Below are positions 27,744-33,198 of a DNA stretch of 33,198 nucleotides, in pieces. Both the position numbers and the translations under genes were made by a program. Source of the DNA: Sulfuritalea sp. (GTDB taxonomy: Bacteria > Pseudomonadota > Gammaproteobacteria > Burkholderiales > Burkholderiaceae_C); assembly GCA_021737875.1 (NCBI GenBank), contig JAIPDD010000011.1, forward strand, positions 1 to 33,198, given 5' to 3'. Position 1 is the stretch's first letter; each line of letters starts with the position of its first letter. The notes under the pieces were generated by a model. The model had not been told where the DNA came from, made no database searches, and saw nothing but the letters and a program-made list of their open reading frames with translations.

Positions 27744-27908
27744 CGTTGGAACTGGAAACCCTTTGCAAAAACTGTGACAGCAGTGTGTGAACTTTAGAGG
27801 CGTTTGCACGAAAGCGGTATCCCCCAAATGGGTGAAAATCAGGATGGCTTGTGTTTTTTTTGCGTCCTTTTTCGATTAAATCAAGGAATCAGAGAAAATC
27901 AGAGCCCT

Positions 27909-29162
27909 ATGCCGACCCATGCACCGAAACCCAACGCCCCTTTAGTGGCTCCTCCCGTATTGCGCCCCCGGGGGTCTAACCATGTGGGCATGCGCCAGTT
28001 CAACGAGCGGGTGGTTTTGCAGGCGATTCGTTTGCATTCCAGTGTGCCCAAGGCGGAGTTGGCGCGGCTCACCGGCTTGAGCGCCCAAACCATTGGACTC
28101 ATTACCACCCGGCTCGAAGACGATGGCTTGGTGATCCGCCATGCCCCCGTGCGCGGGCGCATTGGCCAACCTTCGATTCCTTTGGCGTTGAACCCCGACG
28201 GCGCGTTTGCGCTGGGTATCAAAATCGGGCGGCGCAGTGCCGACTGGTTGTTGGTGGACTTTACCGGCCAAGTGCGGCAACGCGAAAGCCTGCCCTATGA
28301 CTTTCCTGATGTGGCGACCCTGCTGCCCACCATTGCGCAGCATATGCATGCCATTCAAAAAGGCATGGGCGACTTGGCGCCTCGGATGGTTGGCGTTGGC
28401 GTGGCTGCGCCCTTTAATTTGGGCGGCTGGCACAAAATGCTCGGCCTGTCGCAGGCGGTGTTTGATCCGTGGAACCGCATTGATTTGTGTGCCCAGGTTC
28501 AGGCCATGACCGAGACGCCTGTGAGTTTTGCCCGCGACACCCAAGCCGCTTGCGTGGCGGAGTTAGTCGCTGGACGCGGGCGCGATTTGAAAAGTTTTTT
28601 ATACCTTTTCGTGGATACCTTTGTGGGCGGGGGCATGGTGATCAACTCCCATCTTCACGGGGGAATTCATGGTAATGCAGGCGCTGTCGCTTCCTTGCCC
28701 TTGCAAGTGGCCAGCCCCCAAGCCCCGGCGATGGACAACGCCCCGCCAGAGCAATTGATTTCAATGGCGTCCTTGTGGGATTTAGAGCAACGGTTTTTGG
28801 CTGTGGGGTTGGAGCCCAGCGCTGCCTATGACGAGCGTGCAACAGATGGGCCCTATGCAGACCACACGGCGGCGTGGATTGACCGGGCTGCCTTGGGCTT
28901 GGCGCAGTGCGTGGTCAGCGGCACGGCCTTTTTGGACCTCGATGCCGTGGTCATTGACGGATCGTTCTCACGCACCATGCTTTCTCGTTTGATCGCGCAG
29001 ACCACTGCAGCGCTAGAGCGGTACAACTGGGAAGGTCTGTGGCGAACCCGCTTGATTGCCGGAGACATTGGCTCAGATGCGCGCGCTTTGGGCGGCGCTT
29101 TGCTGCCTTTGCACGAAAACTTTGCGCCTGACCAGGGTTTGTTTTTAAAGGCGCTGGCGTGA
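27909..29162 (+). CDS. ROK family transcriptional regulator
   Basis: About 417 aa: an N-terminal winged helix-turn-helix (residues about 20-80, PKAELARLTGLSAQTIGLITTRLEDDGLV-like) joined to a ROK sugar-sensing domain. The domain keeps ARDTQAACVAE (the Asp of the ROK active-site loop) and a degenerate glycine loop DTFVGGG where kinases have GTGIGGG. The ROK zinc motif with three cysteines and the ExGH motif are missing; the matching region GNAGAVASLPLQV has no Cys or His. So it is likely a non-catalytic repressor or activator responding to a sugar. No sugar transporter or catabolic genes lie beside it. The chosen ATG (MPTHAPK) avoids a low-complexity extension in the track. Confidence 0.87.
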   Translation: MPTHAPKPNAPLVAPPVLRPRGSNHVGMRQFNERVVLQAIRLHSSVPKAELARLTGLSAQTIGLITTRLEDDGLVIRHAPVRGRIGQPSIPLALNPDGAFALGIKIGRRSADWLLVDFTGQVRQRESLPYDFPDVATLLPTIAQHMHAIQKGMGDLAPRMVGVGVAAPFNLGGWHKMLGLSQAVFDPWNRIDLCAQVQAMTETPVSFARDTQAACVAELVAGRGRDLKSFLYLFVDTFVGGGMVINSHLHGGIHGNAGAVASLPLQVASPQAPAMDNAPPEQLISMASLWDLEQRFLAVGLEPSAAYDERATDGPYADHTAAWIDRAALGLAQCVVSGTAFLDLDAVVIDGSFSRTMLSRLIAQTTAALERYNWEGLWRTRLIAGDIGSDARALGGALLPLHENFAPDQGLFLKALA

Positions 29163-29169
29163 CGCCGTG

Positions 29170-29886
29170 CTAAACAGATCTTTGATTCACGCGCAGAGAA
29201 AGCGCTTGGGCTGACTCTTTGCGCTCGCTGTAGCGATCGACCAAGTAGGGTGCAACATCGCGGGTCAGCAGCGTGAACTTCACCAGTTCCTCCATCACAT
29301 CAACCACCCTGTCGTAATAAGCCGATGGCTTCATGCGGCCGTCTTCTTCAAACTCTAAGAATGCTTTCGCAACGGAACTTTGGTTTGGAATCGTGAGCAT
29401 CCGCATCCAACGCCCGAGGATTCGCATTTGGTTCACTGCATTAAAGGATTGCGAACCTCCGCAGACTTCCATCACGGCCAAAGTTTTTCCCTGCGTCGGG
29501 CGAACAGCGCCCACGGACAAAGGGATCCAGTCAATTTGACTTTTCATGATGCCCGTCATGGCGCCGTGACGCTCTGGAGAGCACCACACCATGCCTTCAG
29601 ACCATGCAGCCAAGTCACGTAACGCTTTGACCTTTGGATGTGTATCGGGTGCGGCGTCGGGTTGTGGCAGATCCAAAGGATCAAACACCTTCACCTCTGC
29701 GCCCATAGCGTCCAAGAGTCTGGCAGCTTCTAAAGTCAATAGCTTGCTGTAGGAGCGCTCACGCAGTGAGCCATACAACATTAAAATTCTTGGCGGATGT
29801 GTCGACACTTGGTGAGCTGCTAGCAAGGCCTGCTGAGGGCGCTGGAAGCAACGCTCATCAAGAAGGGGTAATTTATCAGTGACCAT
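29170..29886 (-). CDS. arsH: Arsenical resistance protein ArsH (NADPH-dependent FMN reductase)
   Basis: Flavodoxin-fold FMN enzyme that in known cases oxidises trivalent organoarsenicals to less toxic pentavalent forms with NADPH. About 238 aa, usual length. The FMN-phosphate motif [12 protein letters not shown] lies near residue 38, [20 protein letters not shown] near 100-120 and [25 protein letters not shown] near 140-165; these are typical ArsH segments. The ATG at 29886 overlaps the end of arsC by 11 bp; the track start 40 codons earlier would run deep inside arsC. Last gene of the ars operon, convergent with the ROK gene (7 bp). Confidence 0.95.
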   Translation of the reverse strand: MVTDKLPLLDERCFQRPQQALLAAHQVSTHPPRILMLYGSLRERSYSKLLTLEAARLLDAMGAEVKVFDPLDLPQPDAAPDTHPKVKALRDLAAWSEGMVWCSPERHGAMTGIMKSQIDWIPLSVGAVRPTQGKTLAVMEVCGGSQSFNAVNQMRILGRWMRMLTIPNQSSVAKAFLEFEEDGRMKPSAYYDRVVDVMEELVKFTLLTRDVAPYLVDRYSERKESAQALSLRVNQRSV

Positions 29887-30301
29887 GGACACGCAAGCCC
29901 CCTTCATTGACGACAACTTCACCGTCTTCTTTGGTAAATGCACCACGCTGTGGATTTTCAAGGATATCGAGCACCGCCTCGGATGGTCGGCACAACTTGG
30001 TTCCAATGGGCGTCACAACAATTGGACGATTGATCAGGAGGGGATGAGCCACCATGAAATCCATCAGTTCTTCATCTGACCATTGTGGGTTTCCTAAATC
30101 CAATGCCTCGTAAGGCGTGTCTTTTTGACGAAGCACATCCCTGACAGGAATCGACATATCAGAAATCAACTTTTGGAGTTGGTCTTTGGAAGGTGGTGTC
30201 TCCAAGTACAAAACCACCTCGGGCTCAACGCCTGAATTGCGAATCAGGGCCAATGTATTGCGGGATGTACCGCAGTTCGGGTTATGAAAAATAGTGATCA
30301 T
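29876..30301 (-). CDS. arsC: Arsenate reductase, glutaredoxin-coupled type
   Basis: 141-aa ArsC of the R773 plasmid type, which reduces arsenate to arsenite using glutathione and glutaredoxin. The catalytic Cys is Cys10 in [12 protein letters not shown]. Arg58, Arg92 and Arg105 match the three arginines (60, 94, 107) that bind arsenate in R773 ArsC. It lies 17 bp after the MFS gene and overlaps arsH. A second, unrelated arsenate reductase is encoded earlier in the same operon. Confidence 0.95.
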   Translation of the reverse strand: MITIFHNPNCGTSRNTLALIRNSGVEPEVVLYLETPPSKDQLQKLISDMSIPVRDVLRQKDTPYEALDLGNPQWSDEELMDFMVAHPLLINRPIVVTPIGTKLCRPSEAVLDILENPQRGAFTKEDGEVVVNEGGLRVHGH

Positions 30302-30318
30302 TTGAATTGCTTGTGTGG

Positions 30319-31512
30319 TTACTTTTTCGCGTTAATTGCGTACAGGGCGCAAACAGATAGAACTCCAAGTGCGAAGGTTAGTCCTAGCGCTCCCGCTCCC
30401 CAATGGGTTAACGCCACTCCAAAAATCCATGGCGCAAATGCAGAGCTTAATCGTGCAGGAAACATGATCCAACCTTGTCTGTAGCCGTATCCGCCAGGGC
30501 CAAATAGCGCAAGCGGCAAAGTTCCTTTGGCGATGGTCAGTACACCATTGCCAGCCCCATGCAGAAATGCAAAAACAGGTGCTACGACTGGCCCAAAAAG
30601 CGCCAACAAGAGAGCGCCTAAGGGATGCGCCATTGCCGCAAGACGGGCTGAAAACAAGGGATGCATTTTGCGCAATAGCCCAAACTCGAAAATTCTTGCC
30701 AGCACCTGAGCCGGTCCAATGATGGCGCCAATGGCGATCGCGGCGACCAAGCTGACGCCAGTTGCTTCTAACATCCTTGGCCAGTGTGATGCCATCGCAG
30801 TGCTTGTAAACCAAGTTGCCGAGAACACAAAAGACAGAATGAGGGTCTGTTTCCATGGTGGCGCGGTCTCTTCTTTTGATGGCGCAGTCGGCGTGTTTGT
30901 TGGAGTCTTAAGACCTTCACTTGCATACGAAATAGCCGAACGCTTGAGAGACGATAGCCAGTCAATTGCCAAATTAAGCGGCAAGGCTAGCAATAAGTGC
31001 AACAAAGCCCATGTCCAACAAGCCTCTCGCCACCCCCAATAACTCAGAATCCACCCGCTCAATGGCCAGCCAACCGTACTTGCAAAGCCTGCAATGAGCG
31101 TGATACCAGTAATGGCAGATCTTGCATCTTGTCCGTAAATTCGAACCAAAGTTGAAAACGCTGACTCATACAGCCCGCCTGCCATGCCCACGCCAATCAC
31201 GAACCAAGAAAGATAAAGCGCAAACTCACTATTGGCAAATCCGAGAAGGGCTAGGCCACCTGCAAACAAAATATTTGATGCTGGCAATACCCTGTGTCCG
31301 CTCAATGAGTCGATCGCCTTTCCAAACACAGGACCGAACACAGCGGAGACTACAAGAGCCATCGAAAACGCCAAATAGAAATCTGAGGCGTCAATTCCTA
31401 AAGTCAGAGAAATTGGATTGGCAAGAATGGCAGGTAAGTAATAGGTAGAGGCCCAAGCGATGGTTTGCGTCACTCCCAAACTCGCGACTAATGGCCATGA
31501 CCTGCGCACCAT
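30319..31512 (-). CDS. MFS transporter of the ars operon (candidate arsenic exporter)
   Basis: 397-aa major facilitator with about 12 hydrophobic helices and a polar central loop near residues 190-215 (LKRSAISYASEGLKTPTNTPTAPS-like). Helix 1 starts SLGVTQTIAWASTYYLPA; an MFS loop 2-3 region is present as FGKAIDSLSGHRVLPASN. It is placed between the aquaporin (stop 7 bp upstream) and the glutaredoxin-type arsC, so it is surely part of the ars operon. Arsenite or organoarsenical export is inferred from position only. It could be related to ArsK-type or ArsJ-type exporters, but no arsenic-specific GAPDH partner is adjacent, which argues against ArsJ. By spot count its GC is lower than that of flanking genes. 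Confidence 0.85.
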   Translation of the reverse strand: MVRRSWPLVASLGVTQTIAWASTYYLPAILANPISLTLGIDASDFYLAFSMALVVSAVFGPVFGKAIDSLSGHRVLPASNILFAGGLALLGFANSEFALYLSWFVIGVGMAGGLYESAFSTLVRIYGQDARSAITGITLIAGFASTVGWPLSGWILSYWGWREACWTWALLHLLLALPLNLAIDWLSSLKRSAISYASEGLKTPTNTPTAPSKEETAPPWKQTLILSFVFSATWFTSTAMASHWPRMLEATGVSLVAAIAIGAIIGPAQVLARIFEFGLLRKMHPLFSARLAAMAHPLGALLLALFGPVVAPVFAFLHGAGNGVLTIAKGTLPLALFGPGGYGYRQGWIMFPARLSSAFAPWIFGVALTHWGAGALGLTFALGVLSVCALYAINAKK

Positions 31513-31519
31513 AGACAGA

Positions 31520-32179
31520 CTAAGGCTTGTGCTTATCGTTGTACGCCAAGGCCTGGTGCAATGCCAATCCTAGCGCACCACCAATGAGCTGCGCAACCAT
31601 AAAGGCAGGTACATCAGAAGGTGCGATCCCTGCAAAGGTGTTGCTAAGCATACGTCCGAAGGCTGCGGCTGGATTTGCAAAAGAGGTACTGGCAGTGAAC
31701 CAATAAGCTGCACCAATGTAACAAGCCACGATAGACGATGCCTTGCCCTCCGGGGAGCGCAAAATTACGAATAACAAACCACCTGTTGCCACTGCTTCAG
31801 CAAACCACTGCGCTGGGCCCGTTCTGACTTTTGCGGACCATTGCAGTATTTCAAGCTCAAACATTGCATGGGCTGCCCAAGCGCCCAAGGCGGCGCCAAT
31901 GAGTTGCGCAACCACATAGCCAATCAAATGGTGGCGCGCTAAGTCTTTGCGAAACGCCATGACCATTGAAACAACGGGGTTGAAATGCGCGCCACTGATA
32001 GGCCCAATCGTCTCGATCAACACATAGAGAGCAAAGACGGTGGCAAGCGTGTTGGCTAAAAGCGCAATGGCGGTGTTCCCACCTGCCAATTGCTCTGCCA
32101 TGATGCCCGAGCCAATCACGGCACACAACAAGGCTGCCGTCCCAACCAGCTCAGCAAAATAGCGCCTCCAATGGATCAT
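31520..32179 (-). CDS. aqpS: AqpS-like aquaglyceroporin of the ars operon
   Basis: 219-aa MIP channel with six hydrophobic segments and two half-helix motifs: GAHFNPVVSM (Asn67-Pro-Val) and SFANPAAAFGRML (Asn169-Pro-Ala). The Arg that normally follows the second NPA in the selectivity filter is Ala here, as expected for a wider pore. The SNTFAGI stretch resembles AqpS of the Sinorhizobium arsR-aqpS-arsC-arsH operon, where the channel lets arsenite formed inside flow out. The ATG overlaps the stop of the preceding arsC as ATGA, so the reductase and the channel are translationally coupled. General water or glycerol transport is the alternative. Confidence 0.9.
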   Translation of the reverse strand: MIHWRRYFAELVGTAALLCAVIGSGIMAEQLAGGNTAIALLANTLATVFALYVLIETIGPISGAHFNPVVSMVMAFRKDLARHHLIGYVVAQLIGAALGAWAAHAMFELEILQWSAKVRTGPAQWFAEAVATGGLLFVILRSPEGKASSIVACYIGAAYWFTASTSFANPAAAFGRMLSNTFAGIAPSDVPAFMVAQLIGGALGLALHQALAYNDKHKP

Positions 32180-32691
32180 TTTTTAGCCAGTTCGCGTGCC
32201 GTATTTTCCAAAGCCATTTTGCTGAGGCTTGTTAAAGGTAGGCTGGTGAAGAGTTCAAGACGCCTTTTGATTTGATGCAGCGTTTGCTTGAACGCGTCTA
32301 GTTTTTGCTCATCCGTTCCAGCTGTTTCTGAAGGATCTGCATAGCCCCAATGGGCTGTGGCGGGCTGGCCTGGCCAATAGGGGCACACTTCGCCAGCTGC
32401 GTTGTCGCACACCGTGATCACCAAATCCATGTGAGGCGCATCTGGTGTCGCAAAAACATCCCAGCTTTTGCTGCTTAAACCATCCGTTGGGATTCCCGCT
32501 TTATCCAGTGTGGCTATGGCCATCGGATTGGGTTTTTGATTGTCCTTGGGGCTGCTGCCCGCTGAAAAGGCTTTGAATTTGCCTTTGCCTAGATGGTTTA
32601 ACAATGCCTCAGCCAAAATGCTTCGCGCCGAATTGTGCGTGCATAAAAAGAGAACAGTCAAAGGTTTTGCATTAGTCATTGTGGATTCCAT
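32176..32691 (-). CDS. arsC: Arsenate reductase, thioredoxin/LMW-phosphatase type
   Basis: 171-aa ArsC of the low-molecular-weight tyrosine phosphatase fold. The P-loop CX5R is Cys17-THNSA-Arg23 followed by Ser; the general acid is Asp119 in GYADPS; the relay cysteines are Cys95 and Cys103 in VCDNAAGEVCPYWPG, with seven residues between them rather than the six of plasmid pI258 ArsC. It reduces arsenate with thioredoxin or glutathione/glutaredoxin. It begins 4 bp after arsR and overlaps the aquaporin start. The ATG at 32679 (MTNAKP) is an equally good start. It is unrelated in fold to the glutaredoxin-type ArsC of the same operon. Confidence 0.95.
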   Translation of the reverse strand: MESTMTNAKPLTVLFLCTHNSARSILAEALLNHLGKGKFKAFSAGSSPKDNQKPNPMAIATLDKAGIPTDGLSSKSWDVFATPDAPHMDLVITVCDNAAGEVCPYWPGQPATAHWGYADPSETAGTDEQKLDAFKQTLHQIKRRLELFTSLPLTSLSKMALENTARELAKK

Positions 32692-32695
32692 AGGT

Positions 32696-33022
32696 TCAAC
32701 AGGTTTTACAAATATCTTCAGGACTCACCTCGCAGGCGTCTCCTTGGCAACAGTTTTGCGACAGGTACGCCAGAACAGCATTCATGCGGTCGTACTGCGC
32801 TCGGTAAATCAGGTTGCGACCACTGCGCTCCTGAGAAATCAGATCGGCGTGCATCAACTCTTTCAAGTGAAATGAAAGCGCATTGGCGGCGATGCCTAGC
32901 GCTTGCGCCAGCAAAGCAGGCGTTAAGCCTTCATTGCCTTTAACAACCAAGGCGCGAAAAATCTGCAGCCGATGGGGCTGGGCCAATGCGGCAAGGGCGG
33001 CGATGACGAATTTATCTTCCAT
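32696..33022 (-). CDS. arsR: ArsR-family arsenite-responsive repressor
   Basis: 108-aa winged-helix repressor. The DNA-reading helix is ALGIAANALSFHLKEL near residues 40-56. The classical CxC As(III) site in that helix is absent. Instead cysteines cluster at the C-terminus: Cys91, Cys92, Cys97, Cys105 and Cys108 (NCCQGDAC and ICKTC), similar to the Acidithiobacillus-type ArsR with CC plus a third Cys. First gene of the ars operon, 4 bp before arsC, and preceded by an inverted repeat that touches the start codon. No clear Shine-Dalgarno is visible upstream. Confidence 0.94.
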   Translation of the reverse strand: MEDKFVIAALAALAQPHRLQIFRALVVKGNEGLTPALLAQALGIAANALSFHLKELMHADLISQERSGRNLIYRAQYDRMNAVLAYLSQNCCQGDACEVSPEDICKTC

Positions 33023-33024
33023 AG

Positions 33025-33065
33025 TTCAATGATAATTGAAATATGTGACTGTATTGTGAAGGCGT
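33025..33065 (-). promoter_or_regulatory. ars operon promoter and probable ArsR operator
   Basis: TTCAAT-GATA-ATTGAA at 33025-33040 is a perfect 6-bp inverted repeat only 2 bp from the arsR ATG. A possible minus-strand promoter is TTAACG, a 17-bp spacer and CATATT (each 4/6 to consensus), with the repeat overlapping the -10 and start site, the expected place for repression. The leader would be very short, which fits the missing ribosome site. Confidence 0.5.
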
Positions 33066-33095
33066 TAAAAATCACCGGACTTTCGCGCACCAGTG
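33065..33095 (-). terminator. Probable terminator of the histidine kinase gene
   Basis: On the minus strand CACTGG and CCGGTG form a 6-bp stem (one G-U pair) around an 11-nt loop, followed by ATTTTTAA. It separates the kinase gene from the ars promoter. Confidence 0.5.
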
Positions 33096-33122
33096 CACAG
33101 TTGAATGGCTGAGAGCTGGTGC

Positions 33123-33198
33123 TCAGGTCAAAGGTAGCCGCAACACAAAACTCGCGCCCCCAACGGCACGGTTGTGGCAGCTCACGCTGCCGCCGTGG
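33123..33198 (-). CDS. Sensor histidine kinase, C-terminal end (partial)
   Basis: The last bases read on the minus strand as HGGSVSCHNRAVGGASFVLRLP-like followed by Thr and a stop. This is the end of a histidine kinase ATPase domain: the HGG-N-GGA-F-LRLPL pattern covers the G2 box and last strand. Only 24 residues are inside the window, so the sensor type cannot be told. It lies upstream of arsR on the same strand with a terminator between them, so it is probably not part of the ars operon. Confidence 0.78.
   Translation of the reverse strand, partial: HGGSVSCHNRAVGGASFVLRLPLT

Larger units (their letters stand above)
27696..27860 (-). ncRNA. Possible minus-strand small RNA ending at the tandem UUCG terminators
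   Basis: The 248-bp space between the DUF423 and ROK genes has no supported protein. Its minus strand ends in two tandem intrinsic terminators. The 5' end given here is a guess: I found no convincing -35/-10 pair on the minus strand. The 135-aa frame on this strand mostly overlaps the DUF423 gene and looks like a shadow. The alternative is that the hairpins merely block antisense read-through. Confidence 0.3.

Noticed and set aside
27420-27827. 135-aa minus-strand ORF ending over the DUF423 gene
   Set aside because: More than half is antisense to DUF423 and runs through the two terminator hairpins; no domain recognised.

Overview
The window looks like chromosomal DNA of a betaproteobacterium, most likely Burkholderiales and close to Comamonadaceae (Rhodoferax/Limnohabitans type). 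This is inferred from the protein sequences (MetX-MetW pair, MaeB-type malic enzyme, DUF6172 protein, lptD-surA-ksgA block, standalone AmgK and MurU) and from high GC with dense packing. No rRNA or tRNA gene, IS element or CRISPR array was seen. Most genes are housekeeping genes in short operons.

Layout. 1-3.9 kb (minus): tkt-gap operon with a UPF0114 membrane protein. 3.99-7.3 kb (plus): Old Yellow Enzyme-type oxidoreductase, a MurU-like nucleotidyltransferase and aminopeptidase P. 7.5-9.3 kb (plus): rubrerythrin lacking its rubredoxin domain, a 54-aa rubredoxin missed by the ORF track, and a rubredoxin reductase. Together these could form a complete NAD(P)H-to-peroxide electron chain, and they sit behind a leader with repeated ATAG/CTAT half sites. 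9.5-12.9 kb (plus): malic enzyme (MaeB), a DUF6172 protein and an orphan barstar. 13.1-17.6 kb (minus): lptD-surA-ksgA (outer-membrane biogenesis and rRNA methylation). 17.6-19.5 kb (plus): AmgK-like sugar kinase and RsmE. 19.6-21.9 kb (minus): M20 peptidase and alpha/beta hydrolase. 22.0-22.7 kb (plus): HAD dehalogenase. 22.7-27.2 kb (minus): a run of TMEM165-type Mn transporter, metX, metW, chrA chromate transporter and hydroxypyruvate isomerase. 27.3-29.2 kb (plus): DUF423 protein and a ROK regulator. Between those two is a 248-bp gap with two tandem UUCG-loop terminators that point to the minus strand. 29.2-33.0 kb (minus): a complete arsenic operon, arsR-arsC(Trx type)-aquaporin-MFS-arsC(Grx type)-arsH. 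The last 76 bases are the C-terminal end of a minus-strand sensor histidine kinase.

Themes. AmgK and MurU are consecutive enzymes of anabolic MurNAc recycling and lie about 12 kb apart here. The ars operon has no ArsB or Acr3. It carries an AqpS-like channel, an MFS protein and two unrelated arsenate reductases, and by spot counts its DNA is lower in GC than the rest. The least ordinary items are the ars operon layout, the possible minus-strand small RNA at 27.7 kb, the split rubrerythrin system with OxyR-like sites, and the barstar without a nearby ribonuclease. No clearly new multi-gene system is evident.
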